Below are positions 28,140 through 36,284 of a stretch of 64,000 nt of DNA, in pieces. Location of the stretch: NCBI RefSeq assembly GCF_000714535.1, contig NZ_AUND01000034.1, positions 248,001 through 312,000 on the forward strand, in the 5' to 3' direction. Origin of the DNA: Thioclava pacifica DSM 10166 (lineage in GTDB: Bacteria; Pseudomonadota; Alphaproteobacteria; Rhodobacterales; Rhodobacteraceae). The position numbers and the translations under genes were made by a program. Positions within the stretch are counted from its first letter, which is position 1, and every line of letters begins with the position of its first letter. A model generated the notes under the pieces. The model was given only the letters and a program-made list of their open reading frames with translations. It was not told the DNA's origin and ran no database searches.

Positions 28140-28323
28140 CTGATCCTCCAAAGCATGGTATCGTGTCCGGGCGCGCTTATAGACTCGCGGGCGGCCAAGA
28201 ACAAACCCGAATTTAACGCTAACAGCACGAAGTCCCGCCCTCGGTCCTGACGGATCGGCCCCTTGCGCCCCGAAGAAATTTCGGCTTTTCGTGAGAAGCC
28301 GTGAGGTTCCAAAGAGATCGCCC

Positions 28324-29406
28324 ATGTCTGACCGTTCCACGTCCCGCCCTGCCCGCCGCCCCGCGCCTTCGCAGGGAATGATCCGCCTCGCGGATGACAG
28401 CCGGCACCGTTCGGTCGTATTCCTGCTGCTCGATCGCTTCACCATGATGGCCTTCGCCAGCGCCATCGAGCCGCTGCGTCTCGCCAATCAGGTCTCGGGA
28501 CGTACCCTTTATTCGTGGAAACTCGCCGCTGAGAATGGGGGGGACGTGGCCTGTTCGAATGGCACGGTGTTTCGCACCGACATCGGACTTGAGGATCTTG
28601 GACGCGACACGATGGTTCTCGTCTGTGGCGGCATCGACGTGGTCGAGGCGGTGACGAAACCGGTTCTGAGCTGGCTGCGGCGCGAGGCGCGGCGTGGCGC
28701 GGTGATGGGCGGGCTGTGCACCGGCTCCTATGCACTGGCCAAGGCCGGGCTGCTTGATGGAAAGCGGGCCACGATTCATTGGGAGAACACGGATTCCTTC
28801 ACCGAGGATTTCCCCGATGTCGAACTGACCAAGGGGGTCTTCGTCATCGACGGCAACCGGGTGACGACCGCGGGCGGCACTGCCTCGATCGATCTGATGC
28901 TGCGGCTGATCGCGCGGGATCATGGCGAGGAGCTGGCCAATACCGTTGCCGATCAGCTCATCCATTCGACGATCCGCACCGATCGCGACACGCAACGGCT
29001 CTCGATCCCGACCCGGATCGGCGTGCGTCATCCCAAGCTCGCGCAAGTCATCGGGCGGATGGAGGCCAATATCGAGGACCCGATCAGCCCCGCGCAGCTC
29101 GCCACTGAAGTCGGCATGTCGGCGCGCCAGCTCGAGCGCCTGTTCCGCCGGTATCTCAACCGCAGCCCGAAGCGCTATTACATGGAACTGCGGCTTCAAA
29201 AGGCGCGCAACCTGCTGATGCAGACCGAGATGAGCGTGATCAATGTCGCGATGGCCTGCGGCTTCGCGAGCCCGTCGCATTTTTCGAAATGCTACCGCGC
29301 GCATTACCAGACGACTCCCTATCGTGAACGCGGCACTTCCGCGATGGGCGAGCAGGGAAATTTCGATACAACCGCAGATACGGAAACCGATTTCGCCGAA
29401 GACTGA
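28324..29406 (+). CDS. GlxA-family AraC-type transcriptional regulator
   Basis: A 360-aa regulator with an N-terminal DJ-1/PfpI (amidotransferase-like) domain (residues ~25-200; [43 protein letters not shown]) and a C-terminal AraC HTH ([31 protein letters not shown] and [18 protein letters not shown]). ATG 28324 chosen. Relatives include GbdR and CdhR, which control glycine betaine or carnitine catabolism. Its place before a liv-type transporter suggests amino-acid or betaine sensing, but the ligand is unknown. Confidence 0.92.
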   Translation: MSDRSTSRPARRPAPSQGMIRLADDSRHRSVVFLLLDRFTMMAFASAIEPLRLANQVSGRTLYSWKLAAENGGDVACSNGTVFRTDIGLEDLGRDTMVLVCGGIDVVEAVTKPVLSWLRREARRGAVMGGLCTGSYALAKAGLLDGKRATIHWENTDSFTEDFPDVELTKGVFVIDGNRVTTAGGTASIDLMLRLIARDHGEELANTVADQLIHSTIRTDRDTQRLSIPTRIGVRHPKLAQVIGRMEANIEDPISPAQLATEVGMSARQLERLFRRYLNRSPKRYYMELRLQKARNLLMQTEMSVINVAMACGFASPSHFSKCYRAHYQTTPYRERGTSAMGEQGNFDTTADTETDFAED

Positions 29407-29531
29407 AAATTACGCAAAACCAGGCGCGATTTTTCACGAATTTGCACGACCCCTTACATTGCCGTTACGTCGAATTCGGGCAGTCTTGACCTTTGGGTCG
29501 GTTTTTCGCGTGATCGCCTCGCCAGCGGTTC

Positions 29532-29560
29532 TTCACATTTTCAAAACCGCGCACTAACCT
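29532..29560 (+). promoter_or_regulatory. Candidate sigma70 promoter for livK
   Basis: TTCACA (29532-29537), 17-bp spacer, TAACCT (29555-29560) in the 191-bp gap before livK. It would start RNA about 30 bases before the ATG. Suggestive only. Confidence 0.35.
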
Positions 29561-29597
29561 CGCGCCAGAACGCGAGTTCCAACACGGGAGTGAATAA

Positions 29598-30782
29598 ATG
29601 AAAAGAATTCTTCTGGCCTCGGCCGCGATCGCCTTTGCCGCGACCGGTGCTTACGCCGCCGATGTGAAGATGGGGGTCCTGCTGGGCTTCACCGGCCCGC
29701 TCGAATCCCTTGCACCGGCGATGGCGCAGGGCGCCGAGCTTGCGATCAAGGAAGTCTCGGACTCCGGCAAGCTGCTCGGCGGCGACACCGTGACCCCGGT
29801 GCGCGGCGACTCGACCTGCGTCGATGCTGCGGCCGCGACCGCGGCGGGCGAAACGCTGGTCACCTCGGACAAGGTGTCGGGCATCATGGGCGCGATGTGC
29901 TCGGGCGCGACCACCGCCGTTCTGCAAAACGTGGCGATGCCGAATGGCATGGTGATGATCTCGCCCTCGGCGACCTCGCCGGCGCTTTCGACCCTGCCCG
30001 ATGACGGCCTGTTCTTCCGCACCGCGCCCTCTGATGCGCGTCAGGGTGAAGTCATGGCTGACGAGATCCTTGAAAAAGGTATCAAATCCGTCGCGCTGAC
30101 CTACACCAACAACGACTACGGCAAGGGTCTCGCGGACAGCTTCGAGAAGGCCTACAAGGCCAAGGGCGGCACCGTGACGATCTCGGCAGCCCACGAAGAT
30201 GGCAAGGGTGACTACTCGGCCGAAGTGGCTTCGCTGGCCTCGGCCGGTGGCGATGCGCTCGTGATCGCTGGCTATATCGACCAGGGCGGTTCGGGCATCC
30301 TGCGCGGCGCGCTCGACACCGGCGCCTTCGAAAAGTTCGTCTTCCCCGACGGCATGGTCAGCCAGACCCTCGAAGACAACTTCGGCTCGGAAGTGAACGG
30401 CTCGTTCGGTCAGATGCCCGCTTCGGAAGGCGAAGGCCATGACAAGTTCCTCGCACTGGCCACGGCCGCCGGCTTCGACGGCACCTCGGTCTATTCGGGC
30501 GAAGCCTATGACGCGGCAGCTCTGATGCTGCTCGCGATGGAAGCTGCGAACTCGACCGATCCGAAGGTCTACAAGGACAAGATCATGGACATCGCCAACG
30601 GCGATGGCGAAAAGATCTATCCCGGTGAGCTGGCCAAGGGTCTCGAGCTGATCAAGGAAGGCAAGCCGATCAACTACGAAGGCGCAACCGCCGTTCACCT
30701 GATCGGCAATGGCGAAGCTTCGGGCACCTTCCGCGAGATCGAGTTCAAGGACGGGAAGATGGAAACGGTCCAGTACCGTTGA
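29598..30782 (+). CDS. livK: Branched-chain amino acid-type ABC substrate-binding protein
   Basis: Periplasmic binding protein (type I fold, LivJ/LivK group) of 394 aa. It has a Sec signal peptide (MKRILLASAAIAFAATGAYA, cleavage AYA-AD) and the start of the mature domain VKMGVLLGFTGPLESLAPAMAQGAELAIKE. The Cys pair of the family appears as STCVDAAAA and GAMCSGATTA. GGGAG precedes the ATG. It is the first gene of the liv operon and ends at a hairpin, which usually lets the binding protein be made in excess. Substrate (Leu/Ile/Val or other amides) cannot be fixed. Confidence 0.93.
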   Translation: MKRILLASAAIAFAATGAYAADVKMGVLLGFTGPLESLAPAMAQGAELAIKEVSDSGKLLGGDTVTPVRGDSTCVDAAAATAAGETLVTSDKVSGIMGAMCSGATTAVLQNVAMPNGMVMISPSATSPALSTLPDDGLFFRTAPSDARQGEVMADEILEKGIKSVALTYTNNDYGKGLADSFEKAYKAKGGTVTISAAHEDGKGDYSAEVASLASAGGDALVIAGYIDQGGSGILRGALDTGAFEKFVFPDGMVSQTLEDNFGSEVNGSFGQMPASEGEGHDKFLALATAAGFDGTSVYSGEAYDAAALMLLAMEAANSTDPKVYKDKIMDIANGDGEKIYPGELAKGLELIKEGKPINYEGATAVHLIGNGEASGTFREIEFKDGKMETVQYR

Positions 30783-30798
30783 TCTGAGCAAAGACGCG

Positions 30799-30829
30799 AA
30801 ACAGCCCGGAGAGATCCGGGCTGTTTCCA
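30799..30829 (+). terminator. Intra-operon hairpin after livK
   Basis: AAACAGCCCGGA-GAGA-TCCGGGCTGTTT perfect 12-bp stem with TTT tract. Placed between livK and livG, it likely attenuates transcription or protects livK mRNA, giving more binding protein than membrane parts. Confidence 0.8.
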
Positions 30830-30886
30830 ATTAGAACAAGACCTTGCGGCGCGATGTTCGCGCAAAGCATGAAGTCAGGGGACCCC

Positions 30887-31747
30887 ATGATCCGGGTTGA
30901 AAATCTAGTAAAATCCTTCGGCGGCTTTCGCGCCGTCGATGGTGCGAGTCTCGAAATCGCGACCGGTTCGATTACCGGTCTGATCGGCCCGAACGGTGCC
31001 GGAAAATCCACCCTTTTCAACGTCATCGCCGGTGTGCATGCCCCCACCTCGGGCCGCGTCACGATGGATGGCGAAGACATCACCGGGCTCGCACCGCACG
31101 AGCTGTTCCACAAGGGGCTGCTGCGCACCTTCCAGATCGCGCATGAGTTTCCCTCGCTCACCGTCCGCGAGAACCTGATGATGGTGCCTTCGGGCCAGGC
31201 AGGCGAGACGCTCTGGAACACCTGGTTCGGCCGTGGACGGATCCGCGAAGAGGAAACGGCGCTTCTGAAGAAAGCCGACGAAGTGCTTGATTTTCTGACG
31301 ATCTCGCATCTGAAGGACGAGAAGGCAGGCAATCTCTCGGGTGGCCAGAAGAAGCTTCTGGAGCTTGGTCGCACGATGATGGTCGAAGCCAAGATCGTCT
31401 TCCTCGACGAGGTTGGCGCAGGTGTGAACCGCACGCTGCTGAACACGATCGGCGATGCGATCGTGCGCCTCAACAAGGAGCGCGGCTACACCTTCTGCGT
31501 GATCGAACATGACATGGATTTCATCGGCCGCCTCTGCGACCCGGTGATCGTGATGGCAGAGGGCAAGGTTCTGGCCGAAGGCTCCGCCGATCACATCATG
31601 GAAAACGAGGCCGTCATCGAGGCCTATCTGGGTACGGGCCTCAAGAACAAGGTCAAGGCCGAGGAAACGGCCGAGGCCGCCGCGCATGAAGACCACGGCG
31701 CGCAGCCGGGTCTGGGCGACGAAGCTGGCAAGGGAGAGGCGCAATGA
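30887..31747 (+). CDS. livG: ABC transporter ATPase LivG
   Basis: Cytosolic ATPase of the LivKHMGF transporter, 286 aa, ATG 30887. Walker A GPNGAGKST, signature LSGGQKKLLELGRTMM, Walker B IVFLDEVGAGVNRTLL, where the usual DEP(A)AGLN has become DEVGAGVN. The H-loop is VIEHDMDFIG. The last ~30 residues (AEETAEAAAHEDHGAQPG...) form an acidic, likely disordered tail not seen in E. coli LivG. Its stop overlaps the livF start. Confidence 0.94.
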   Translation: MIRVENLVKSFGGFRAVDGASLEIATGSITGLIGPNGAGKSTLFNVIAGVHAPTSGRVTMDGEDITGLAPHELFHKGLLRTFQIAHEFPSLTVRENLMMVPSGQAGETLWNTWFGRGRIREEETALLKKADEVLDFLTISHLKDEKAGNLSGGQKKLLELGRTMMVEAKIVFLDEVGAGVNRTLLNTIGDAIVRLNKERGYTFCVIEHDMDFIGRLCDPVIVMAEGKVLAEGSADHIMENEAVIEAYLGTGLKNKVKAEETAEAAAHEDHGAQPGLGDEAGKGEAQ

Positions 31748-32448
31748 GCTATCTGAACGCCTCGGAGATGACCGGCGGCTACGGCAAGGCCGATATCCTT
31801 CACTCCTGCACGCTGACCGTCGAGAAGGGCGAGATCGCCGTGATCGTCGGCCCCAACGGCGCGGGCAAATCCACCGCGATGAAGGCGGTGTTCGGCATGC
31901 TGTCGCTGCGCGAAGGCAAGGTGACGCTCGACGGGGTCGACATCACCGGGCTCTCGCCGCAGGACCGGGTGAAGAAAGGCATGGGGTTCGTCCCGCAGGT
32001 CAACAACGTCTTCCCGACGATGACGGTCGAGGAAAATCTCGAAATGGGCGCCTTCATCCGCGACGACGATTTCGCCGGCACCATGGAACAGGTTTACGAG
32101 CTGTTCCCGATCCTGAAGGAGAAGCGTCGCCAGAACGCAGGCGAATTGTCAGGCGGGCAGCGTCAGCAGGTGGCCGTGGGCCGCGCGCTGATGACGCAAC
32201 CGAAGCTTTTGATGCTCGACGAGCCCACCGCAGGCGTCTCGCCGATCGTGATGGACGAGTTGTTCGACCGCATCATCGAAGTCGCCCGCACCGGCATCTC
32301 GATCCTGATGGTCGAACAGAACGCCCGCCAAGCGCTTGAAATCGCGGATAAAGGATATGTCCTCGTGCAAGGCGCCAACAAATATACCGACACCGGACAG
32401 GCGCTCTTGGCCGATCCGGAAGTCCGCCGTACCTTCCTGGGGGGCTGA
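31744..32448 (+). CDS. livF: ABC transporter ATPase LivF
   Basis: Second ATPase, 234 aa (ATG overlaps livG stop). Walker A GPNGAGKST, Q-loop FVPQVNNVFPTMTVEENL, signature LSGGQRQQVAVGRALM, Walker B LLMLDEPTAGVSPIV, H-loop LMVEQNARQAL. Typical LivF length. Followed within 3 bp by livH. Confidence 0.95.
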   Translation: MSYLNASEMTGGYGKADILHSCTLTVEKGEIAVIVGPNGAGKSTAMKAVFGMLSLREGKVTLDGVDITGLSPQDRVKKGMGFVPQVNNVFPTMTVEENLEMGAFIRDDDFAGTMEQVYELFPILKEKRRQNAGELSGGQRQQVAVGRALMTQPKLLMLDEPTAGVSPIVMDELFDRIIEVARTGISILMVEQNARQALEIADKGYVLVQGANKYTDTGQALLADPEVRRTFLGG

Positions 32449-32451
32449 GCA

Positions 32452-33459
32452 ATGGATCTCATCAACGCGCTCGTCGCGATCACCAATTACGTTATCATCC
32501 CCGCCACTGCCTATGGTGCGCAGCTTGCGCTTGGCGCGCTCGGGGTCACGCTGATCTACTCGATCCTGCGGTTTTCGAACTTCGCCCATGGCGACACGAT
32601 GGCCTTCGGAACCGGGATCGTGATCCTGATCACCTGGGGCTTCCAGGCGATGGGGATCAGCCTCGGCCCGCTGCCGACCGCGCTGCTCGCCCTGCCCTTC
32701 GGCATCATCGTCACCGCCGCGCTCATGCTCGGGACGGACAAGGTCGTCTATCAATATTACCGCAAGGTGCGGGCCGCGCCTGTGGTCATGGTCATGGTTT
32801 CGGTTGGCGTGATGTTCGTGATGAACGCGCTCACCCGTTTCCTGATCGGCGTCGACCAGATCAATTTCGACGATGGCGCGCGTTTCGTCATCAATGCACG
32901 GCAGTGGCGCGAAATGACGGGCCTCTCCGAGCCGCTCACGCTGCGCTCGACGCAGGTGATCACCGTCGTCACCGCGATCATCACCGTGGCAGCCCTGTTC
33001 TGGTTCCTCGGCAAGACCCGCACCGGCAAATCCATGCGGGCCTATTCCGATAACGAGGATCTGGCGCTGCTGTCGGGGATCGACCCGAACCGTGTCGTGG
33101 CCGTCACCTGGATTATCACCGGGGCGCTGGCGACCATCGCCGGCACGCTTTACGGGCTCGACAAGAGCTTCAAGGCCTTCACCTATTTCCAGCTGCTACT
33201 GCCGATCTTCGCCTCGGCCATCGTCGGCGGTATCGGCAACCCGGTGGGTGCGATCGCAGGCGGTTTCGTGATCTCCTTCTCGGAGGTCGGCCTCACCTAT
33301 GCCTGGAAGAAGGTCGTGACCTACCTGATCCCGAACTGGCAACCTGACGGGCTCGTCCAGCTTCTGTCCACCGATTACAAATATGCGGTCAGCTTCACGA
33401 TCCTGATCCTCGTGCTGATCTTCAAGCCGACCGGCCTCTTCAAGGGGAAAATCGTATGA
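32452..33459 (+). CDS. livH: ABC transporter permease LivH
   Basis: Inner-membrane permease, 335 aa, with about eight hydrophobic segments. Family marks: GALGVTLIYSILRFSNFAHGDTMAFGT near the N-terminus and the ATPase-contacting motif SGIDPNRVVAVTWIITGALATIAGTLYG. Starts 3 bp after livF and overlaps livM by 4 bp. Confidence 0.95.
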   Translation: MDLINALVAITNYVIIPATAYGAQLALGALGVTLIYSILRFSNFAHGDTMAFGTGIVILITWGFQAMGISLGPLPTALLALPFGIIVTAALMLGTDKVVYQYYRKVRAAPVVMVMVSVGVMFVMNALTRFLIGVDQINFDDGARFVINARQWREMTGLSEPLTLRSTQVITVVTAIITVAALFWFLGKTRTGKSMRAYSDNEDLALLSGIDPNRVVAVTWIITGALATIAGTLYGLDKSFKAFTYFQLLLPIFASAIVGGIGNPVGAIAGGFVISFSEVGLTYAWKKVVTYLIPNWQPDGLVQLLSTDYKYAVSFTILILVLIFKPTGLFKGKIV

Positions 33460-34784
33460 GCACCACACGACAACCCGGTGGATCGAGCGCAATCCGCGCG
33501 CCGCTTTTCTTCGCCATCATGGCTGTGCTGATCCTGTTCGAGGGCTTCTCCTCGGGCTGGAACTCGGCGCTTGGCATCCTGAACATGGGGCTTCTGAGCG
33601 CTATCATGGCGCTCGGGGTGAATATGCAATGGGGCTATGCGGGGCTGTTCAACGCAGGTGCGATGGGCTTCCTCGCGCTTGGCGGCCTGGCGCCCGTGCT
33701 GATCTCGATGCCGCCCACGCCCGGTGCGTTCAAGGCGGGTGGGCCCGGCATCATGCTCGCGTTCTTCATCGCCATTGTCGCGGTGTTGGCAGCGGTCTGG
33801 ATCTGGCGCAACCTTACCGGACGGCTGCGCGGGCTTGCGGTGACAGCCGTGCTGATCGTGGGATTCTTCGTCTATCGCTGGGCTTTCGATCCGGCGGTCG
33901 CGGCGATCGAAGCGATCAACCCCTCGGCACAAGGCAATCTCGGCGGGCTCGGCCTGCCGACGCTGATCTCCTGGCCCGTCGGTGCGGTACTGGCGGCCGG
34001 TGCGGCCTGGCTGGTGGGGAAGACGGCTTTGGGTCTGCGCTCGGACTATCTTGCCATCGCGACGCTCGGGATCGCCGAGATCCTCGTCGCGGTGCTCAAG
34101 AACGAGCAATGGCTCGACCGTGGCGTGCTCAACGTGAACGGAATCCCGCGCCCCTGGCCCGTCCCCTACGAGATCGACCTGCAAAACAGCCCCGACTTCG
34201 TCGCCAAGGCGCAAAGCTGGGGCATGGATCCGCAGCTTGCCTCGACGATTACCGTGAAGCTGGCCTACCTGCTGCTGTTCGTGGTCGTGCTCGCGGTGCT
34301 GATCTGGCTCACCCAGAAGGCGCTCAAATCGCCCTGGGGCCGGATGATGCGCGCGATCCGCGACAACGAGATCTCGGCGGCCGCGATGGGCAAGAACGTC
34401 ACCCGCCGCCATTTGCAGATCTTCGTGCTGGGCTCGGCAGTGATCGGCCTGGCCGGCGCGATGATGATCTCGCTCGACGGGCAGATGACGCCGACCTCCT
34501 ACAACCCGCTGCGCTACACCTTCCTGATCCTCGTGATGGTGATCGTGGGCGGCTCGGGGAACAACTGGGGCTCGATCCTCGGTGGCGTGCTGATCTGGTA
34601 TGTCTGGGTCAAGGCGGGCGACTGGGGCCCCGATATCATGGCGGCGCTGGCCTCCCCCTTCCCCGAGGGCGGGTTCAAGGAGCACCTGATCCAATCGGCC
34701 CCGCATATGCGGATGCTGGTGATGGGCGCGATCTTGCTGGGCGTGCTGCGCTTCAGTCCACGCGGGCTCTTGCCCGAGAAATGA
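33456..34784 (+). CDS. livM: ABC transporter permease LivM
   Basis: Second permease, 442 aa, about ten hydrophobic segments. It carries the QWGYAGLFNAGAMGFLALGG segment, LRSDYLAIATLGIAEIL and the coupling loop AIRDNEISAAAMGKNVTRRHLQIFVLG. It is longer than many LivM (extra region around residues 90-170, including RLRGLAVTAVLIVGFFVYRW), as in other Rhodobacterales. Ends the liv operon at a module copy and terminator. Confidence 0.95.
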   Translation: MSTTRQPGGSSAIRAPLFFAIMAVLILFEGFSSGWNSALGILNMGLLSAIMALGVNMQWGYAGLFNAGAMGFLALGGLAPVLISMPPTPGAFKAGGPGIMLAFFIAIVAVLAAVWIWRNLTGRLRGLAVTAVLIVGFFVYRWAFDPAVAAIEAINPSAQGNLGGLGLPTLISWPVGAVLAAGAAWLVGKTALGLRSDYLAIATLGIAEILVAVLKNEQWLDRGVLNVNGIPRPWPVPYEIDLQNSPDFVAKAQSWGMDPQLASTITVKLAYLLLFVVVLAVLIWLTQKALKSPWGRMMRAIRDNEISAAAMGKNVTRRHLQIFVLGSAVIGLAGAMMISLDGQMTPTSYNPLRYTFLILVMVIVGGSGNNWGSILGGVLIWYVWVKAGDWGPDIMAALASPFPEGGFKEHLIQSAPHMRMLVMGAILLGVLRFSPRGLLPEK

Positions 34785-34788
34785 GCGT

Positions 34789-34850
34789 GAGGGGCGCTGC
34801 CCCTCGCCCGTTCCGGGCTCACCCCGAGATATTTGGATCAAGAAGAAGAC
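34789..34850. repeat. Half copy of the palindromic module (E), after livM
   Basis: A GAGGGGC-GCT-GCCCCTC hairpin (34789-34805) is followed 14 bp on by CACCCCGAGATATTTGGATC (34820-34839), the same order as in modules B and C. The inverted right arm is missing; instead comes AAGAAGAAGACG and then a separate terminator. It looks like a truncated or one-armed variant. Confidence 0.7.
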
Positions 34851-34851
34851 G

Positions 34852-34884
34852 AAACGCGCGGGCTGAGACCCGCGCGTTTTTCGT
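34852..34884. terminator. Bidirectional terminator livM / ntrX
   Basis: AAACGCGCGGG-CTGAGA-CCCGCGCGTTT perfect 11-bp stem with TTCGTT, between the convergent livM and ntrX stop codons. Confidence 0.88.
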
Positions 34885-36284
34885 TACTCGTCGTCGCCTT
34901 CGAATTGCGCGACGCGGGCGCCAGCCTTGTTCGTGGTGACGACGCCGAGGGATTTGAGCTTGCGGTGCAGGGCCGAGCGCTCCATGCCGACGAAATTCGC
35001 GGTGCGCGAGATATTGCCCCCGAAGCGGTTGATCTGCGTCAGGAGGTATTCGCGCTCAAACAGCTCGCGGGCCTCGCGCAGAGGCAGCGTGGCGAGCGCG
35101 CCGCCCAGCACGATGCGCCCCTCTTCAGCGGGCGCCTCCTGACCGGGCAGCTCGCGCGCCTCGATCGGGCCCGTGCCTTCACCGAGGATCAGCACCCGCT
35201 CGATCACGTTGCGCAGCTGGCGGACATTGCCGGGCCAGTCCATCGTCTGCATCAGCGCAGCGGCCTCTTCCGAGACATCGCGCAGCGGCAGGCCTTGCGT
35301 CTCGTTGAAACCACGCAGGAAATGCGCCGCCAGAAGCGGCACATCCTCGCGCCGTTCCGAGAGCGGCGGCACCTCGATCGGCACCACGTTCAGCCGGTCG
35401 TAGAGTTCCTGACGGAACCCGCCTTCGCGGATCATCGCGGTCAGGTCGCGGGTCGTCGAGGAGATGACGCGCAGATCGACGCGCACCTTGTCGGCCCCGC
35501 CCACGCGCAGGAATTGCTGTTCGGTCAGCACACGCAGGATCTTCGACTGGGTCCCCAGTGGCATCTCGGCCACCTCGTCGAAATAGATCACGCCGCCATG
35601 GGCCTGCTCCAACAGGCCTTTCTCGACGCCGCGCTCCGGTGTTTCGCGCCCGAAGAGCACCTCTTCCATCCGGTCGGGCTCGATCGAAGCCGAGGCAACC
35701 GTGATGAAGGGCCCGGCGGCACGGGTCGAGAACTGGTGGATGTAGCGCGCGGCCATCTCCTTGCCCGAACCCGGCTCGCCGGTCAGCATCACCCTGCCAT
35801 TGGATTTCGTCACTTTATCGAGCTGGTCCTTCAGCCGCCGGAAGGCCGCCGAATCCCCAATCATCTCGCCCGAGGACATGTCGCGACGCCGGAGCGTCGA
35901 ATTTTCACGGCGCAGGCGGGCGGTCTCCATCGCGCGGGCGATCACCACCATCAGCTGGTCGATATTGAAGGGCTTCTCGATGAAGTCATAGGCGCCCTGC
36001 TTGATCGCCGCGACCGCGATCTCGATATTGCCGTGGCCGGAGATGATGATGACCGGCACGTCGGGGTTGTCGCGCTTCACCGTCTTGAGGATGTCGATCC
36101 CGTCCATCTTGCTGTCTTTTAGCCAGATATCGAGGATCATCAGCGCCGGTTCCTGCGCGTTGATCTCGTCCATGCACTCGTTGGAATTCGCTGCCAGACG
36201 CGTCTGGAAGCCTTCGTCTCTAAGGATATCGGCGATCAGCTCGCGGATGTCTTTCTCGTCGTCGACGATCAGAATGTCGCTCAT
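34884..36284 (-). CDS. ntrX: NtrX response regulator
   Basis: A 466-aa NtrC-family regulator paired with NtrY. Receiver domain with phospho-Asp D52 (LMILDIWL) and DDEKD acid pocket; AAA+ domain with Walker A GEPGSGKE and Walker B GGVIYFDEVAEMP; C-terminal Fis-type HTH (GGNISRTANFVGMERSALHRKLKSLGV). The sigma54-contact GAFTGA is absent: the segment reads LFGRETPERGVEKGLLEQA. That is usual for alphaproteobacterial NtrX, which also acts on sigma70 promoters in redox and cell-envelope control. Overlaps ntrY by 4 bp. Confidence 0.96.
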   Translation of the reverse strand: MSDILIVDDEKDIRELIADILRDEGFQTRLAANSNECMDEINAQEPALMILDIWLKDSKMDGIDILKTVKRDNPDVPVIIISGHGNIEIAVAAIKQGAYDFIEKPFNIDQLMVVIARAMETARLRRENSTLRRRDMSSGEMIGDSAAFRRLKDQLDKVTKSNGRVMLTGEPGSGKEMAARYIHQFSTRAAGPFITVASASIEPDRMEEVLFGRETPERGVEKGLLEQAHGGVIYFDEVAEMPLGTQSKILRVLTEQQFLRVGGADKVRVDLRVISSTTRDLTAMIREGGFRQELYDRLNVVPIEVPPLSERREDVPLLAAHFLRGFNETQGLPLRDVSEEAAALMQTMDWPGNVRQLRNVIERVLILGEGTGPIEARELPGQEAPAEEGRIVLGGALATLPLREARELFEREYLLTQINRFGGNISRTANFVGMERSALHRKLKSLGVVTTNKAGARVAQFEGDDE